A stretch of 64,000 nucleotides of DNA, from NCBI GenBank assembly GCA_026419785.1, contig JAODTK010004999.1, positions 1,116,001 through 1,180,000 on the forward strand. The letters are read 5' to 3'. How positions within the stretch are numbered: the first letter of the stretch is position 1; each line of letters starts with the position of its first letter. The notes below the pieces were generated by a model. That model saw only the letters and a list, made by a program, of their open reading frames with translations, made no database searches and was not told where the DNA came from. The position numbers and the translations under genes are program-made. Shown in pieces: positions 59,601 through 64,000 of this stretch. This DNA is from Sclerodactyla briareus. Its lineage: Eukaryota; Echinodermata; Holothuroidea; Dendrochirotida; Sclerodactylidae.

Positions 59601-62489
59601 GTACCAGTAATCTTATCAAGTGGGCCTTCAACGTAAGTTCACCAAGCTTCAATCCATGTAGGCAACCGACAACCCCCCCCCCCACCCCTCCCCCACCAGA
59701 TAGTTAATCCAGGTAGTGGGAAAGTATTATGATCAACCTCCTGATTTGGAAAATTGTTCACAACATACTGTATGGGCCAATGATAACTAATGTAAAAATG
59801 TTTCAAATAATGTAAAATTGTTTCACCCCTCAAAGGATTGTAACCCTCGGTTTGCCAACCATGGATCCAATCCCAACCCATCAAGTCACATGTGTCAAAA
59901 CAGAAATTGAAATTGGCCAAAAAATGAAAACTTCATTCCATCTGCTCAAGTTGAAACTGCAGTAGTTAATTTTAATATCTCAAAGAAGCTATCTAGCATT
60001 TTCATTAAGGCAGACATAGGATGGATAGGGTTACCAACATTGATCCTAAATTTCTATTTGTAGATTACAGAGCGTCAATCAAAGTTAACGACACATTAAC
60101 ATGTGAGAGCAGGGAATCTAAAAATAATTCTATTGTCAGAGGAAAACACAGGACTCACTACATGGCAGCAGTCGAGTCGAGAGAGATTGCTCCCCCTGAT
60201 CAAAGTGAGGTAGGCCTCTATTTTATGGGGACTCATCACCCAACAATGGATTGAACATAATACATGACACTGTGCACAGATGCTAACGATCTCCCCGCAA
60301 TTCCATGGATGTTGGTGGCACTGCTGGAAGGGCCTCCCTGCGGTGGTTGCAGCTCAAACATAAAGAAGTTTATTATTCCGTTGAGGTCTGTTTCTTTTTA
60401 CTGCTGTTTTGGAATATGAGCAGCATTCAGTAGCTAGAACCTGTATAAAATTTTGACATTATTCACACCATGACGCTACCTATTGCTCCAATTGTAAGAG
60501 ACTGAAAACATAACCCCAAATCAAATTTCTTCAAAAAAGGCCGGCCTCCCTCCCCCATGCTGTTTTGGGACGTCCTTTTGGCCTTTAAATCTGAGATCTT
60601 TCAAATGAATGATTCTGCTGGAAAATGCTACTCTTCTCCATAGGGGCATGGGAGTGACTTCCAATTAGACCACTCTTGCGTAGTTATTAATTTAATTGCA
60701 GATCAGGGCATATAAAATAAACCAGAAATATACAGCTGTGCAGACATTGAGCATACAAGTTTTTCCCTCTCTCTTCTGGCATTCAAGGGAACCAAATGGC
60801 ACTGTGGTTGAAATTTAATCGGCAATTCTTTCAATTCTGCTCACAAGTAAGAATGTGACCCATTCTTTGCAAGTATTACAGCCATTTAATTCGCTGCCAA
60901 AATTTGTCAATTTCCATGAATTTCAGAAAAGCAATTAGTCCCTCTGATGCTCCCTCCCCCCCCTTCCCCCCCCCCCTGTACTATACAAGTTTGGAATTCC
61001 CATAAAAATTCACCCATGTTGTCCACGAGAGAGCTCATAATAAGGGTTCATATGTACATCAATGTTGGAAACTGTACGAAAGCTACATCCACCCGAACCG
61101 TCCCCCTCCTCCCTGTTATGGTAACTGCTTGCACAAGGTGACCATAGAAGGTAGAGCATTCTGGCTATGATTTGAAATGTGTGAGTTGAAATCATCTTCA
61201 CTGATAATTTTTGACCACAAACAACAGCTCAAACCGGCTTCATTTAAATGGCGTTCCAAGAACTTTACCAGTATGATAAGGATTACGGACATTTTCCCTG
61301 TGACATTTACTTACCCCTGATAAACAAGACTCACCATGCCTGACACCACATCCAAGAAAACACGGGGGATTACTTTTTTATCTGCCTAGAGGCCTGGGGT
61401 ACTTCACATTAATCCCTCCACAAAGAGAAATAATTTATAGAATTTTATAGCCAAAGCTGACTAATAGACTAACACATGGGAAAATGCCAGAGATAGCTGG
61501 TTAATGAAATTGTATATGAAGGAAGCCAGTCGAGTGTTGCGCTGTCCTTACAGTTCATGGCATCATACACAGAGGCTAATGGTGCAGGGAATGCGTATAA
61601 GCGTAGCATTTCCCTGAATGGTGGACCCTCACATTTCTTTACATACAGTATAAGTACTCATCAATAACCCTATGGTTACAAATGTGTGCATACTGTCAAG
61701 GGTAAAATCATGTCCATACACATGTGCTACTTCAAATAATCAACTTTATCACTGACAGAATAACAGAGGCTTCCACGGGTCCCAATAAGAAATATTTGGG
61801 AGTCGCAAGGTAAATGAAACCTTAATCTTATGAGAAAAACATAGGTGAAAATAAAGTAACAAGGCGATCGCCAAAAAGTGTCGCGCCTGGCGAACGGTGG
61901 TTTCTTATACACACTACACACTATACACAAACCAACTCGTCATGCAGAGCATCGTCATTTAAAACGAACATCACATAATGTCACATATAACACATAGAAA
62001 TTTCTAAAAATTCCTCAAAATAACTGACAATAAGTTGACTCTTATTACAAAAGTCCCTTAATGTTTTTTATACTTCATGACCCCCACCTTTCTCTCCATA
62101 AATACCCAAATTATGAAGTTTTTATCGCCGCAGTAAACTAACTTCTTTGACCCAAATCCAATGGAATGTTCTAAATCCTCTCACAGCCCAGGCGTCTGAC
62201 CTTTTGAAATCATTCCCTCATTATTCATTGCCTTTATTTCCAAAGCAGCCAGGACATGCACCCCCCCCTCCTGGCAGGTAGCCAAAACACCCTCCCCGCC
62301 CCAACACCAACAAACTTATCCCCACTGAGGAGTAGTCAAGGATGTCCCAAATGGATCTTAGGAAACCTTCACATTAGTCCCCAGGCAAGAAGATCACTCA
62401 GGAAAGAAAAAAGTGTTACAGTATTTTTGAATGTCTTAATCAACCTAATCAATTGGTGGTTAAGAGAGGTTGGCTTGTGGGCAGCCTAT
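59601..62489. other. No gene recognised
   Basis: Contains C runs at about 59671-59690 and 60955-60977, a possible isolated 5' motif GCAGCTCAAACAT near 60350, and small frames without recognisable products. A 108-codon plus frame (62256-62582) enters the duplicated block at 62490 and is not credible. Confidence 0.5.
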
Positions 62490-62915
62490 GACAGCACAAT
62501 TGTCACAGGGGCTATGTTTTACTGTCCTCAGTGCTTTATTCTAACAGAACTATTATATGATGGAATTCAATCAAATTCATGAGCATAGAACAAATCTGAT
62601 TAAGAAATGTTAACAGACCATACTACTGAATTTGGCGAAATTTTTACCAAAGTGGAATTCGAATAATTTATGCAGATTAGGCACATGCAATGAGCTTATA
62701 ACAACAGCAAAATTGTCACAGGGGCTATGTTACTTGTTCCTTAGTTGCTTTATTCTACAGAAGCATTATATGAGGGAATGCAAAATTCCTCACATCAAAC
62801 AATCAGATTCAGAAAATTTAGCGGACCATACCTACTGAGTTTGGCAAAAATTCTTACCAAGTTGGAATTGGAATACAATATGCAAATTAGGCACTACAAT
62901 GACCTCCAATGACCC
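62490..62915. repeat. ~213 bp tandem duplication
   Basis: TTGTCACAGGGGCTATGTT at about 62500 recurs at about 62713. Shared following blocks: GCTTTATTCTA.AGAA, ATTATATGA.GGAAT, CAATCAGATT-like, 'gaccata..ctactga.tttggc', 'ttaccaa(a)gt(t)ggaatt' and 'tatgca.attaggcac'. The second copy runs into family C units, so the pair probably belongs to the element that ends at 63914. Confidence 0.8.
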
Positions 62916-63914
62916 GCTGTACCTTCAAAATGATCTGGATCAAAGGTGGTCAACATCCTCCAAGTTTCATGGAACTCCAAAACACATTCGAAAATTGCAT
63001 ATAATAGCAATTAGACGCATTAAATGACCCATGACCCCGACTTCACTTTTAAATTCTCGGGAACCATGGTAGACACATCCACAAGTTTGTGAAAATCCGA
63101 CAAACTTGGAAAATGTGCATAAAAATATGCAAAATAGACCACTAATTAGCATATATCCTGCTGGAAAATCTAATCAGTTCATCTACCTGTCATCAGGTCC
63201 TACATGCCAAAACATCACTGTAGCACATATGGTTCTTGCATAATCTTGCTAAACAAGCTTCAACAATAAATTACATAAATAACGCTAATTACCAACTTAA
63301 TTAAGACTTTGCTGCCCAAAATCTAATCAGATCTTGTACACCCAACCCCGGTGATACACACAAAATTCGTCATAATAGCCCTCCGCGAGTTGGTGAGAAA
63401 TTCTGCTAACGAGAAAGTGCGACCACACACATACACGCCATAGTAACCACTAAGTCTCTTCTTGAATTTCATCAGGCCGAGACCAAAATTTAAATTCACA
63501 CTATGCCAAAAAAAAATGTGTGACTCAGCCTAATGGTGGCATGCTTAATCCACCACCAAGTTTCAACCCTGATTGCATGTACTGTTCAGACGTTACAAAT
63601 GAAGGACCTATTGGGGTAATAATTAGATTTAATTGAAATTTCATCACACTTTGCAAACAAAGAAAAATGTAACTCGGCCTAGCCAGTGGCTGCTTGAGTG
63701 CACCACGCGTTTCAACCTGAACGCACGTACAGTTCAGAAGTTACCATGAACGAACTAACAGACGAACAAACGAACGGATGGAGAGAGAAAATGATGAACT
63801 TGTAGAGCATGGTAACCCGGCAGCTAAAGAAGGCAGAAGTTCACAGAAGAGGATGGATGGAGTGAATGACATGGGCATCACAAATGCTCAACCAGCATTA
63901 CTTTGGTTTGAGCT
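62880..63914 (+). mobile_element. Family C element ending in Helentron-like hairpin
   Basis: Tandem units with TTGCATATAATAGCAATTAG and GTGCATAAAAATATGCAAAA (62985-63150) lead to the family C end module (63170-63440: GTTCTTGCATAATCTTGCTA, 'caacaataaattacataaa', GCCCAAAATC, AACGAGAAAGTG, CACACACA). The sequence then continues through 'gacgaacaaacgaacggatgg' to a hairpin: GCTCAACCAGC, then ATTACTTT, then GGTTTGAGC followed by TAA (63886-63914). It links family C with the same 3' end as family D. No protein is encoded. Confidence 0.6.
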
Positions 63915-64000
63915 AAGAAATTGTGATTAAAGTCCACTCGAGTCTCAAGTCATCGACTTGAGTCACAACTTGATTAAGCGGTAAGCCCTTCAGCTGCTTT

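Overview
The window is non-coding eukaryotic DNA, about 64 kb, dominated by repeats. I found no protein-coding gene I can defend. No open frame carries a recognisable domain, and the longest ones lie inside tandem repeats or in GC-rich DNA with few stops. The sequence suggests a marine invertebrate animal. It is AT-leaning intergenic or intronic DNA with long homopolymer G/C/A/T runs, (CA)n tracts, minisatellites, tRNA-like fragments, and short non-autonomous transposons carrying tandem cores with TGACCTTGACCT motifs. The species cannot be named from this sequence. Many repeat copies differ by single-base indels, so part of the variation may be long-read assembly error.

Layout. At 361-1105 lies the first copy of an ~800 bp dispersed repeat (family A; other copies at 16880-17700 and, inverted, 30830-31330). 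At 2504-6270 lies a large ~26 bp minisatellite split by a 70 bp copy of its own 3' flank. At 8100-9268 lies a ~70 bp tandem array. At 10604-10750 and 51812-52296 lies family B, bounded at the second site by ~50 bp inverted arms. At 19735-24515 there is a CpG/GC-rich island with three internal tandem families, followed by a ~115 bp array (24523-24960). A smaller CpG-rich block (53640-55100) resembles it in composition.

The most coherent theme is a set of Helitron/Helentron-like non-autonomous elements. A shared 3' hairpin (left stem GCTCAACCAGC, followed by TAA) ends four different repeat blocks: 33021-33047, 36016-36044, 39799-39826 and 63886-63914. A shared 5' motif containing TAGCTCAAAC, which is complementary to the 3' hairpin arm, occurs at 26827, 39309 and 58732. 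Tandem cores of ~300, ~310, ~265 and ~115 bp lie downstream of these 5' motifs or upstream of the hairpins. Two related copies (32041-33047 and 34726-36044) differ by an inverted ~160 bp interior segment.

Other features are a 262 bp foldback element with 21 bp perfect terminal inverted repeats (38773-39034), two tRNA-like sequences on the minus strand (41010-41097 and 54402-54484), a 78-base G run (17929-18006), a 97-base pure pyrimidine tract (15504-15600), and a 49 bp minisatellite open in all three forward frames (56340-57090). No operon, CRISPR array or gene system is visible. Any real gene here would be present only as exons that need transcript evidence.
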